Of a DNA stretch of 64,000 nucleotides, positions 57,062 to 64,000 are shown in pieces; positions within the stretch are counted from its first letter, which is position 1; every line of letters starts with the position of its first letter. The stretch comes from Pseudomonadota bacterium (GTDB taxonomy: Bacteria > Myxococcota_A > Polyangia > Polyangiales > Polyangiaceae). The notes beneath the pieces were generated by a model, which saw only the letters and a list, made by a program, of their open reading frames with translations, did no database searches and was not told where the DNA came from. The DNA is taken from assembly GCA_023431345.1 (NCBI GenBank), contig JAEYWK010000010.1, positions 1 to 64,000 on the forward strand, written 5' to 3'. The position numbers and the translations under genes were made by a program.

Positions 57062-57367
57062 TCAGCTCGCCTTCATCAGCTGGATGGCTCGCTCGGGGCA
57101 GGCGGCGACGCATTTACCGCAGGCATGGCAATCGGCGGGGCGCGCCACGAACGCCTGCTTGCCCCCGTGAACGAAGACCTTGAAGCGCGTCAGCCAGCCG
57201 AGCGCCTCGCGCTCCGCATCCGTCAGCTTGCGCACCACGAACACGTCGTACGGACACACTTCGACGCAAGCCTCTTTGGCTTCACAGCGACTCGTGTCGA
57301 TGACCGGCACCAGCTTGCCGGCTTCCTTGCAGTCCGCGCGATCGGGCATCGCCACAGCTTGCGGCAT
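57062..57367 (-). CDS. Ferredoxin, 7Fe-type dicluster
   Basis: 101 aa. Two cluster motifs are visible: Cys28-x5-Cys34-x3-Cys38-Pro near the N-terminus and Cys80-x2-Cys83-x2-Cys86-x3-Cys90-Pro near the C-terminus. The first lacks the second Cys of the usual CxxCxxC motif (Glu/Lys at that place), as in 7Fe ferredoxins that carry one [3Fe-4S] and one [4Fe-4S] cluster. A basic insertion (about 45-70) separates the motifs. Cytosolic electron carrier; partner unknown. Confidence 0.85.
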   Translation of the reverse strand: MPQAVAMPDRADCKEAGKLVPVIDTSRCEAKEACVEVCPYDVFVVRKLTDAEREALGWLTRFKVFVHGGKQAFVARPADCHACGKCVAACPERAIQLMKAS

Positions 57368-57526
57368 TTTCCGCGCCGCGCCCGCTAAGAATCGCGAAGA
57401 TGCGAGGCCGACGCCGCCTGTTGCTCGCCTGCGTCACTGACCGGAAGCGCCGTTCACGCAGGGCGGCGTGAGCGCGCCATTTAGCGCGATTTCTGCGCGG
57501 CACGTCGGTTGCACCAGGGGCCGAGC

Positions 57527-59266
57527 ATGCGCAACTCGCGCCGTTTTTTTCCTGCTCTTGTGGCTTCGCTGGCGCTGCTGGGGGCGGAGTCGGCGCAGGC
57601 CCAGCTCTTCGTGGCCGAGCCCGCGAGCGAGCCGTCCGCCATCGAGCCGCCCGCCATCGAGCACGCGGAGCTGGCTTACGCGATGGGCGCCGGCCCGCCC
57701 GTGACCTGGCTCTCACTCCGCGCGACACGCGGGCCTGTCGCCATCGTCGCGGCGCTGCCGGCGGGGGCGAGCGCTCGCGCGGGGCTCGACGCTTGGCTCA
57801 GCGCGCTCGAGGTCAGCGGCAGCGTGAGCGTGCTCCCACCGAGCGGCGCCGAGCGCTGCCTAGAAGGCGCTCGGCTGGCGCGCGTTACCTGGCCGCGCGA
57901 ACGAGCGACAGCGCCGAGCGAGCTCGCGCTCGAAGCCCCCGACGACGTGACGACCGCGCTGGCGGAGCTGGGCCTTGCGACGCCTGCGCCGCTGCCGGAA
58001 GCGGCGAGCTACGTCGTGTGGCAGTTCGTGGAGCCCGACGGCGCGCAAACCACACGCACCCTGCGCGTCGAAGGCGCCGCGCTGACCTTCTTCGCCGGCG
58101 GGCGCTTCCCCGTGCTGGTGAGCGCGCTGACGCGCGGCGCGCACGCATACCCCGGAGAGGCAGCCGCGAGCGAGCTCGACCTCACCTTCACGCCGGGAAA
58201 GCGGCCAAGCAGCGACTACCGTGAGCAGCTCTGGCGCTCGCTCGCTCGCGGAGGCGGCCCGCTCCTGGAGATGCGCGCGCGCGGGCCGCTCTTCGATTGG
58301 TCGATCTACGAGGACACGCTCACGAGCGCTCCCCTCGTGCAAAGCTACGCGGAGCGCGCGATGAACGAGCTCGGCGCTGGCGACGCCAAGGCCTGCGCCA
58401 AGCAGCTCGCGGCGTTTCGCGACCAGGAGCGACCCGACAGCAGCGCCTGCGGCGAGGCGCTCGACGCCGCGCTCGCCTTTACCGCCACCGGCCCTGAGCT
58501 CGCGACGCTCGCTCGCTTCGCCATGACCAGCGAAGGCGGCGTCGATCCCAGCGTGTTCGTGGGCGGTGGAGAGCTGGCTGCTCCCCTCGTGCGAGCTCAC
58601 TGGTTGGCGGAGGCCCCCTGCGCCATGGCGCCGCTGCCGCCGATCGTGCTCGACCCGCCCTCGAGCGGTCCCCCGCCTCGACCGACGCTGGTGCCGGTGA
58701 CCGAAGCGGAGGTGATCGTCGAGCACGACCACATCGACGCAGAAGTGAGCTGCTGGGGCGAGCCCGGCGCGAGCGACGGCTACTATTCCGACACCGGCGA
58801 CGACGTCGATTGCTCGTCCGACACCTCGAGCAGCGCCGAAACCGACGACAGCTGCGCCTCCGACACCTCGAGCACCGCCGAAACCGACGACAGCTGCGCC
58901 TCGGACACCTCGAGCACCAGCGGCGACTCCGCTGAAATCGACTGCTCGAGCGACACCTCGAGCACCGCCGAAACCGACGACAGCTGCGCCTCGGACACCT
59001 CGAGCACGAGCGACCACACCGACAGCGGCTGCAGCTCGGACACGTCGACGAGCAGCGACGACACCGGCTACGACGGCGATACGTGCACCGGCACCGCGGC
59101 CCCGAAAGCCGAGCGTCCCGGCCAGCAACGCGCGCACTTGGGCGCCGAGCCCCGCGGCAAGCGCAAGCGCGGCAAGCGCGTGAAGACCAGCCTCTGGTCG
59201 ATTGGCTTCGCGGCCTTCGCGTTGCCGATTCGGCGGCGAAAGCGCGGCCCGGCTCGCACCGGTTGA
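57527..59266 (+). CDS. Secreted protein with Cys-Ser-Asp-Thr 14-residue repeats and C-terminal sorting-like tail
   Basis: 579 aa from ATG 57527 (a TTG at 57509 only adds six residues). Signal peptide to about 26 (LGAESAQAQ). Residues about 30-400 are an Ala/Pro-rich mature region with no recognised family. From about 429 to 520 come repeats of the form CxSDTSSTAETDDS, six Cys-headed units with two longer variants. Then a basic segment (KRKRGKR) precedes a short hydrophobic stretch (LWSIGFAAFALPI) and RRRKR, the layout of a MYXO-CTERM-like anchoring signal although its Cys position differs. Likely outer-membrane or surface anchored; the repeats could bind metal or be disulfide-linked. Confidence 0.8.
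   Translation: MRNSRRFFPALVASLALLGAESAQAQLFVAEPASEPSAIEPPAIEHAELAYAMGAGPPVTWLSLRATRGPVAIVAALPAGASARAGLDAWLSALEVSGSVSVLPPSGAERCLEGARLARVTWPRERATAPSELALEAPDDVTTALAELGLATPAPLPEAASYVVWQFVEPDGAQTTRTLRVEGAALTFFAGGRFPVLVSALTRGAHAYPGEAAASELDLTFTPGKRPSSDYREQLWRSLARGGGPLLEMRARGPLFDWSIYEDTLTSAPLVQSYAERAMNELGAGDAKACAKQLAAFRDQERPDSSACGEALDAALAFTATGPELATLARFAMTSEGGVDPSVFVGGGELAAPLVRAHWLAEAPCAMAPLPPIVLDPPSSGPPPRPTLVPVTEAEVIVEHDHIDAEVSCWGEPGASDGYYSDTGDDVDCSSDTSSSAETDDSCASDTSSTAETDDSCASDTSSTSGDSAEIDCSSDTSSTAETDDSCASDTSSTSDHTDSGCSSDTSTSSDDTGYDGDTCTGTAAPKAERPGQQRAHLGAEPRGKRKRGKRVKTSLWSIGFAAFALPIRRRKRGPARTG
58811..59086 (+). repeat. Tandem 42-bp repeats coding Cys-Ser-Asp-Thr units
   Basis: The coding sequence repeats a 42-bp unit containing GACACCTCGAGCACCGCCGAA and ACCGACGACAGCTGCGCCTC, with two units expanded or altered. 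It encodes CxSDTSSTAETDDS. Near-identity of neighbouring copies at DNA level implies recent slippage or unequal recombination, so copy number may vary between strains. Confidence 0.85.
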
Positions 59267-59302
59267 AAGCCGCGCCTTAGCCCTGCAATCTCGGGGTTTC
59301 CG

Positions 59303-60871
59303 ATGCAGGTCGAGCGCCAGAGCTTCCGCCGTCAATGGCTCGTGCCCATGGTCTTCTTGACGGGAGCGGCGCTGGCCGTCTTCTGGCTGTTCTACAGCCT
59401 GGACCATTTCGTGACCGGCGGCGGCGGCGCAGAGCCCGCGCGAGGCCTCTTGGGTCGCTACCTGGCGTTCGATCCCGGCAGCATCACCGACGCGGTGTCG
59501 TCGATGGGCGGCATGATCGCGGCCGTGTTCGGCATCGTGATCACGGTCGTCAGCATCATCGTGCAGCTGTCGTCCGACCGCTACACCGGCGTGGCGCGCA
59601 TGTTCTTGAGCGATCGCGTGAACCTGTTCGTGATGGGGTACTACGTGATCGCCTGCGTGTGCGGGGTCTGGATCAGCGTATCGATCCACCACGACTACGT
59701 GCCGCGCGCGGCGCTGCTCGGGATGCTCACCGCCAACACGGTGGGCCTCGTGCTGATGGGCCCGTACTTCCGCTACGTGTTCTGGTTCGTCGACCCGATC
59801 AACATCGTGTCCAAGATCAGGAGCGACGCGGTGAAGAGCACCCGGCACGCCTCCGACTCGACCGACGCGCGCCGCATCGACGGCGGCCAAGCCGTCACGC
59901 TCGGGGCGATGGAGGAGCTCACCGACATCACCAGCAACTCGATCTCGGGCAAAGACAAGATCATCGCCAGCGGCGCCGTCGACGCGCTCAAAGATTTCAC
60001 GCTCGAGTACCTGAAGCAGAAGCCCAAAGCGGCCGCGCGCTGGTTCGAAATCGGCCCGAACATCCGACAAAATCCGGACTTCGTGGCCATGGACCCCGAG
60101 TCACTCCAAGACCTCGAGCGCCGGCGCACCTGGGTGGAGTGGAAGGTGATGCGCCAGTACCTCGGCATCTTCAACGAGGCGCTCGCCACGATGCGCGACA
60201 TCAACTACCTCGTGGCCATCGACACGCGCTACATCGGCGAGGCGGCCGGCAGCGCAAAAGACAGCGAGCTCATCCAGCTCGTGTACCGCTTCATGAACTC
60301 CTACCTGCGCGCCGCGCTCAACGCGCGCGACGTGCGCACCGCCTACAACATCCTCAACCAGTACCGGCTGCTCGTCGAGTCGATGCTGCGCCAAGGTACG
60401 GGCGCGGCCGTCGAGGGCGTGCGTCACATGTTCTATTACGGGCACGTCAGCTACGACATGAAGCTCACCTTCGTCACCGAGACCGTCGCCTACGACGTCT
60501 CGGCCCTCTGCCAAGTCGCCAGCGAGCTCAACCTGCCGGAAGAGCCGGAAATACTCCGCCAATTCTTGGAGCTCGATCGCCCGCTGCGCGTTCAAAGCCA
60601 AGAGCGGGCGCTGCTCGGCGTACGCAAAGCTCAAGTCAAGCTGGCCGCCTACTACCTCTCTCAAGGCATGGAAGACAAAGCCCGCCTGATCGCCAAGGAC
60701 ATGGCCAGCGAGCCCCCCGAACGCTTGCTCGCGATTCGCCGCGCCCTCGAGAGCGTCACCAGCAAAGACTTCTGGGAGATCATCGACCGCGGCCGCAACT
60801 TCGAGTTCATGCCCGAAAAGCAGCGCGCCCGCCTCCCCGAGTTCTTCAGCTGGCTGAGCTCCCCGAGCTGA
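59303..60871 (+). CDS. DUF2254-like membrane protein
   Basis: 522 aa. Four hydrophobic helices in the first 185 residues (VFLTGAALAVFWLFYSL, GGMIAAVFGIVITVVSIIVQL, FVMGYYVIACVCGVWISV, AALLGMLTANTVGLVLM) are followed by a large, charged, mainly helical soluble region. The SSDRYTGVARMFLSDR stretch after helix 2 is typical of DUF2254 proteins. The soluble part contains repeated helical segments (RRRTWVEWKVMRQYLGIFNEAL; SELIQLVYRFMNSYL). A transporter or channel has been proposed for the family but is unproven. It follows the repeat-protein gene after 36 bp. Confidence 0.8.
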   Translation: MQVERQSFRRQWLVPMVFLTGAALAVFWLFYSLDHFVTGGGGAEPARGLLGRYLAFDPGSITDAVSSMGGMIAAVFGIVITVVSIIVQLSSDRYTGVARMFLSDRVNLFVMGYYVIACVCGVWISVSIHHDYVPRAALLGMLTANTVGLVLMGPYFRYVFWFVDPINIVSKIRSDAVKSTRHASDSTDARRIDGGQAVTLGAMEELTDITSNSISGKDKIIASGAVDALKDFTLEYLKQKPKAAARWFEIGPNIRQNPDFVAMDPESLQDLERRRTWVEWKVMRQYLGIFNEALATMRDINYLVAIDTRYIGEAAGSAKDSELIQLVYRFMNSYLRAALNARDVRTAYNILNQYRLLVESMLRQGTGAAVEGVRHMFYYGHVSYDMKLTFVTETVAYDVSALCQVASELNLPEEPEILRQFLELDRPLRVQSQERALLGVRKAQVKLAAYYLSQGMEDKARLIAKDMASEPPERLLAIRRALESVTSKDFWEIIDRGRNFEFMPEKQRARLPEFFSWLSSPS

Positions 60872-60916
60872 CCGGCCACGGCCGCACCCGGCTCGAGCGA
60901 CCGCGACCCCCAGCGA

Positions 60917-60941
60917 CAACGCCCCCGCGACCTGGGCGTTG
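60917..60941 (+). terminator. Hairpin after the DUF2254-like gene
   Basis: CAACGCCC (60917-60924) pairs perfectly with GGGCGTTG (60934-60941) over a 9-nt loop, 45 bp past the stop. No strong T-run. The rest of the 247-bp gap to 61119 shows no gene. Confidence 0.5.
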
Positions 60942-61118
60942 GATTCGGAGTTGCGCTTTGCCGGGAGCCCTGCGCGTCAAGCCCCACGTGTGGACGGCTG
61001 AGAGCAATCGACATGGCCGTCTTGCGTGGTCGAGCTAAGGAACTTCAAGCCTCGCATGAACATGTGAGACTGTCGATCAGGCGGGCTCGGGCGAGTGCAG
61101 CCGGTGTAGAAGAGCGGT

Positions 61119-61874
61119 ATGCTTTGGCCTTGGTCACCAGCGCTGCGTCGGGTCATCGTTCCCCTGGCGGCCGGCAGCGCTCTTGCCCTCACTGCTTGTG
61201 AAGATCCGACCGAGAGCGCTCTTGACCGCTGCATCGCGCTCGAGAAGCAGGAAGAATGGGCGCGGGCGCTGGCTGCGTGTGAGGACGCCGTCAAAGTGAG
61301 CAGAACGTCGCCAGCAGGTCGGCTGGCCATCGGCAAGGCCGCTCTTTTGCGCGACAAGGTGGTAGCCAAAACAGCCTGGGAGGAGCTCAGAGGGAGCACG
61401 GCCGCGCCGGCATCATTGGCTCCGAACGAGGATGCTCGAGCCGCCGCGGCTACCCTGCGATCGTTTTGGCCACTCGCGCGCGACGTAGCGCAGTCGAGCT
61501 TTCGCTTCGCTACGTGCCAAGACGAAGCTGAAGGATACCTCGCACTTCAGCAATGCTTGCAGACTACAGCCACGGAGTTGACCGAGGCCGCCCGCGGTGT
61601 CGACCAGCTGCCCAGACCTAGGGGGGGATGCGGTGGAGAGATTGCCTCGACGATCGCGGAATACATTGACACGAGCGACAAGTGGATTAGCTCGTTCAAG
61701 ACCTGGTTCGAGGCGAATGACGCCAGATTGCGAACTGCGATGGTCGGCACAACGCTGACCAATGCTTGCCGCGCGAAGATGCGCTGCGATGCGCAGGATC
61801 GAAGCGGACCGACCTTCGAAAAAGGTAAACGGCATCGCGTGCACCAAGCAGCTCTTCCGGTGTGGCCCCGCTGA
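61119..61874 (+). CDS. Lipoprotein, frameshifted near its C-terminus
   Basis: 251 aa as it stands. Signal peptide with lipobox LALTAC (Cys27), then helical residues (ALDRCIALEKQEEWARALAACEDAV) and a Cys-rich middle (ATCQDEAEGYLALQQCL; GGCGGE; NACRAKMRC). After a run of five A (61819-61823) this frame ends in low-quality sequence (KGKRHRVHQAALPVWPR). The +1 frame instead reads KKVNGIACTKQLFRC, then GPADNVCWVNK, to TAG at 61975-61977. Deleting one A would join them into a natural-looking Cys-containing C-terminus. Either a natural frameshift or a base-calling error in the homopolymer. Confidence 0.7.
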   Translation: MLWPWSPALRRVIVPLAAGSALALTACEDPTESALDRCIALEKQEEWARALAACEDAVKVSRTSPAGRLAIGKAALLRDKVVAKTAWEELRGSTAAPASLAPNEDARAAAATLRSFWPLARDVAQSSFRFATCQDEAEGYLALQQCLQTTATELTEAARGVDQLPRPRGGCGGEIASTIAEYIDTSDKWISSFKTWFEANDARLRTAMVGTTLTNACRAKMRCDAQDRSGPTFEKGKRHRVHQAALPVWPR

Positions 61875-62133
61875 CAACGTCTGCTGGGTCAACAAGGTCG
61901 CAGATCGGCTTGGAGTCGGTGACGGCGGAAGGAGAAACGACCTCACCGTTCGCGTCACCGGCACAGCCATCCGTTAGCGGCGCGCCGAGGCCAGGCGTCA
62001 TGGGGTCCCCCAATTTGACCGAAACTCAGCTTGGCCTCACGCCGCACCAGGCTACTCGTCGAGTTGCCCGACTTTCAGAAACGCACGCCACTTGGAGCTC
62101 CGCGCTGGTGCCCGTCTTGAAGCAGTTGGTGTG

Positions 62134-62225
62134 TTGCACACAAATCTAAAGTTTTCCTTTACTTTTGTGTGACCCACCAGCGCCGAGTTGCACAAACCTA
62201 AAATTTTCCTTAACTTCTGTGCGTG
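62134..62225 (+). promoter_or_regulatory. Two tandem 38-bp operator/promoter repeats of the AbiE pair
   Basis: Copies at 62134-62172 and 62188-62225 share TTGCACA...CTAAA.TTTTCCTT.ACTT.TGTG.GTG, each with GCACA/TGTGC-type inverted ends. They are the most AT-rich stretch of the window. Each copy also contains a TTGCAC -35-like box with a -10-like hexamer (TTTACT, TAACTT) 17-18 bp later. The second copy runs into the GTG start at 62223, so the transcript is probably leaderless. AbiEi antitoxins of other bacteria repress their own promoter by binding two inverted repeats, which fits. Confidence 0.75.
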
Positions 62226-62804
62226 TCCTCACCCCCAGGCGCTCCCGACTGGGACCAGCTGTTCATGACGGCCGCGAGCCAGGAGGGTTTCTTCACCACC
62301 CAGCAAGCGGCCGCCGCTGGGTACTCCGCGCAGCTGCTGGTGCATCACGTGAAGGGCGGCTCGGTCCAGCGCGTTCGCCGAGGCATCTATCGCATCAAGC
62401 ACTATGTGCCCGCTGAGCACGAAGAGCTGGTCGTCGCTTGGCTCTGGTCGGAGCAGCAGGGGGTGGTTTCGCACGAGACCGCGCTGAGTCTGCATCAGCT
62501 TTCAGACGCGCTGCCTCACCACGTGCATCTGACGCTGCCGAGCGGGTGGCGCAAGCGCCGGTTCCGCGTGCCCACCAACCTAGTGCTGCACCACGCAGAT
62601 GTACCGCCCTGCGATCGCGGCTGGGTTGGCGCTGTGCCAACGACGAGCGTGGCTCGCACCCTGAACGACTGCGCGCTAGCCGGGCTTTCTCCTGAGCTGC
62701 TCCAACAGGCCGCCCGACAGGCACTCCGCCGCGGCATCGTCGCCCGCGCCGAGCTCGGGGAAGTCGAGCAAGCGCTGGCGCCGTTCGGAGGGCTCGCAGC
62801 GTGA
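62223..62804 (+). CDS. AbiEi-type antitoxin (type IV toxin-antitoxin)
   Basis: 193 aa from GTG 62223. N-terminal winged-helix-like domain (FFTTQQAAAAGYSAQLLVHHVKGGSVQRVRRGIYRI) and C-terminal AbiEi-like region (VVSHETALSLHQLSDALPHHVHLTLPSG, then TTSVARTLNDCALAGLSPELLQQA). In the AbiE system this protein is both transcriptional autorepressor and antitoxin. Its stop overlaps the toxin gene by 4 bp (GTGA). The start has no Shine-Dalgarno, in line with a leaderless transcript from the operator repeats. Confidence 0.9.
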   Translation: MSSPPGAPDWDQLFMTAASQEGFFTTQQAAAAGYSAQLLVHHVKGGSVQRVRRGIYRIKHYVPAEHEELVVAWLWSEQQGVVSHETALSLHQLSDALPHHVHLTLPSGWRKRRFRVPTNLVLHHADVPPCDRGWVGAVPTTSVARTLNDCALAGLSPELLQQAARQALRRGIVARAELGEVEQALAPFGGLAA

Positions 62805-63703
62805 CGGTGCGCAGCTATCTCTCCGCGGAAGCCTTCAAGCAAGCGCTGGAGCAGCGCCTGCGCTCCGGTATGGCCGCCGGCGCCGGCCTCTCTCGAAAAC
62901 GCCAATTGCTGGTGTTCGATCGCTTCCTGGCACGCCTGGTCAGGCTGCTCGGGGACTCGGTCACGCTCAAAGGTGGCCTCGCGCTGGAGCTTCGAATCGA
63001 GCGCGCTCGGACGACCAAAGACGTCGATCTTCGACTCCTGGGCAGCCCGAACGACCTCCTCCACCGGCTGCAGGAAGCGGGGCGCCTGGGTCTCGGAGAC
63101 TTCATGCTGTTCGAGGTTCAACCCGATCAGCAGCACCCCGAGCTCACCAACGACGGGCTCAAGTACCAGGGGTGGCGCTTCCGAGCCGAGTGCAAGCTCG
63201 CCGGCAAGATCTACGGACAGCCCTTCGGCGTGGACGCCGTCCTTGGCGAGCCCATGTTGGGGGAGCCGGACATCGTGGGCGCTCAGGACGTACTGGCCTT
63301 CGCCGGCATCGCCCCGCCAACGCTGCGGCTGTACCCCGTCGAAACCCACATCGCCGAAAAGCTCCACGCCTACACCATGCCCCGTGCGCGGCCCAACACG
63401 CGCGTGAAGGATTTGCCAGACCTGGCGCTGCTCGCCGGCAGTCGCGCTCTTTCATCGGAACGTTTGCGGGCGGCCCTCGACCAAACTTTCACGTTCCGCG
63501 CCACGCACCCGCTGCCCAGCTCGCTTCCCGCGCCATTGCCGACATGGGCAGTGCCCTACGCCGCCATGGCGAAGGAGGATACGTTGCCCTGGCCAACCCT
63601 CGCCGAGGTCACGAGCGCGGTACGCGACTTTCTCGAGCCGGTGCTGAAGACTGAAGCCGCGGCCACTTGGAGCCCGGAAAGCTGGAGTTGGAGAGCTAGC
63701 TGA
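62801..63703 (+). CDS. AbiEii-type nucleotidyltransferase toxin
   Basis: 300 aa. Nucleotidyltransferase motifs: KGGLALELR (57-65) and the acidic TTKDVDLRLL (71-80) carrying the metal-binding Asp pair; a further conserved IAEKLHAYT with Lys, and RVKDLPDLALLAG typical of AbiEii. These enzymes act as toxins that block growth upon phage infection, probably by adding nucleotides to tRNA or other targets. GTG start overlapping the antitoxin gene; its own stop overlaps the start of a helicase fragment (TGATG). Confidence 0.9.
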   Translation: MTVRSYLSAEAFKQALEQRLRSGMAAGAGLSRKRQLLVFDRFLARLVRLLGDSVTLKGGLALELRIERARTTKDVDLRLLGSPNDLLHRLQEAGRLGLGDFMLFEVQPDQQHPELTNDGLKYQGWRFRAECKLAGKIYGQPFGVDAVLGEPMLGEPDIVGAQDVLAFAGIAPPTLRLYPVETHIAEKLHAYTMPRARPNTRVKDLPDLALLAGSRALSSERLRAALDQTFTFRATHPLPSSLPAPLPTWAVPYAAMAKEDTLPWPTLAEVTSAVRDFLEPVLKTEAAATWSPESWSWRAS

Positions 63704-63849
63704 TGCTACCGACCGTCGTCACCTCCGAGATTGAACGCGCGCTGCTCGACTACTTGCAGACGACGTTCCACCTGCGAGTCAAGTCGCTCGAAGCCGAGCT
63801 GCTGCGCTTTCTGCGCGACGAGAAGACGGGCATGTTTCGCGGCCCGTAA
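63703..63849 (+). pseudogene. Truncated N-terminus of a DEAD/DEAH helicase (remnant)
   Basis: 48 codons from ATG 63703, overlapping the toxin stop as TGATG. The peptide (LPTVVTSEIERALLDYLQ, then MFRGP just before the stop) resembles, from memory, the conserved start of large DUF1998-type DEAD/DEAH helicases found in defence islands. It ends at TAA (63847-63849) where relatives continue with Tyr and a hydrophobic LPF motif. No continuation is evident downstream to 64000. The gene is therefore broken or its remainder was deleted. Low length makes the match tentative. Confidence 0.5.
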
Positions 63850-64000
63850 CGTTTTCGAGCGAGCCGAGCCAAGGCGAGTGTTGACGGCATCCTGCGAGAG
63901 CGTTGGGGCCGCACGGCTTGAGCTACGAGGCGCGGGCGAGGAGCTGCCGTCACGCGCGAGAAGCCCCGCTCCCGCGTGGGTCTTCGTCGGCCGCGTCGTT
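63850..64000. other. Window end, no gene recognised
   Basis: 151 bp after the helicase fragment. No open frame with signals was found; a GC-rich hairpin-like stretch occurs near the end. A gene may start beyond the window. Confidence 0.3.

Noticed and set aside
58811..59086. CRISPR-like repeats
   Set aside because: The repeats are in frame, encode a regular peptide and lack unique spacers.
57860..60070. 736-codon minus-strand frame across the repeat-protein and DUF2254 genes
   Set aside because: The translation is low-complexity and antisense to two genes with signal peptide or membrane-helix evidence.

Overview
The window is a contiguous piece of a GC-rich (about two thirds GC by eye) delta-type bacterial chromosome. 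It is most likely from a myxobacterium (Myxococcota, probably the Polyangiales side). The signs are three Hanks-type Ser/Thr kinases, many lipoproteins with long Gly/Ser/Ala spacers after the lipobox, three stand-alone AgmX/PglI-type C-terminal domain proteins, a C-terminal sorting-like tail, and an operon matching the myxobacterial ether-lipid (Elb) genes. No rRNA, tRNA, CRISPR array, prophage or intact insertion sequence was seen. About 57 protein genes are supported; most of the other long open frames are antisense shadows of GC-rich genes.

Layout. 0-8 kb (minus strand): metH behind an ArsR-type regulator with a methyltransferase-fold domain, then a membrane Ser/Thr kinase and a SprT-like/DUF2786 protein. 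8-14 kb: malic enzyme maeB, a GH5-like lipoprotein, a tandem S1-domain protein and htpX. 13.7-21.7 kb: a tightly overlapping four-gene operon (HAD phosphatase, LarA/DUF2088-like protein, a 1555-residue reductase/AMP-ligase/ACP/acyltransferase/SCP2 protein resembling ElbD, and an NAD-dependent epimerase). 22-32 kb: apaG, a hemerythrin-like protein, a deoxyhypusine synthase family enzyme, a kinase with a C-terminal repeat domain, a FadL-like porin, and a kinase/LMW-phosphatase/fructosamine-kinase/PPC-domain operon that looks like a protein-deglycation unit. 32-48 kb: lipoproteins, a trypsin-like protease, an OmpR-type winged-helix protein with a degenerate receiver, greB, an AsmA/GspN-like protein, a gpsA-like dehydrogenase, mntP, gluQ and a POT peptide transporter. 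48-57 kb: an M50 protease, an alpha/beta hydrolase, an inverted-repeat element, an RlmD-type methyltransferase coupled to a fatty-acid hydroxylase, and envelope proteins. 57-61 kb: a ferredoxin, a secreted protein with 14-residue Cys-Ser-Asp-Thr repeats, and a DUF2254-like membrane protein. 61-64 kb is the only clearly accessory part: a frameshifted lipoprotein, an AbiEi/AbiEii toxin-antitoxin pair and a 48-codon helicase remnant.

The most interesting signal is non-coding. Between the divergent M50 protease and alpha/beta hydrolase genes (49.1-49.3 kb) there is a perfect 18-bp inverted repeat, then a near-consensus sigma-54 promoter (GG-N10-GC), then about 105 nt containing a stem-loop whose large loop carries eight consecutive C and a CCUCC anti-Shine-Dalgarno motif, and finally a 15-bp terminator hairpin with a T-rich tail. 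This reads as an enhancer-activated, C-rich small RNA gene. Its architecture recalls the Pxr developmental sRNA of Myxococcus xanthus, although sequence homology could not be tested here.
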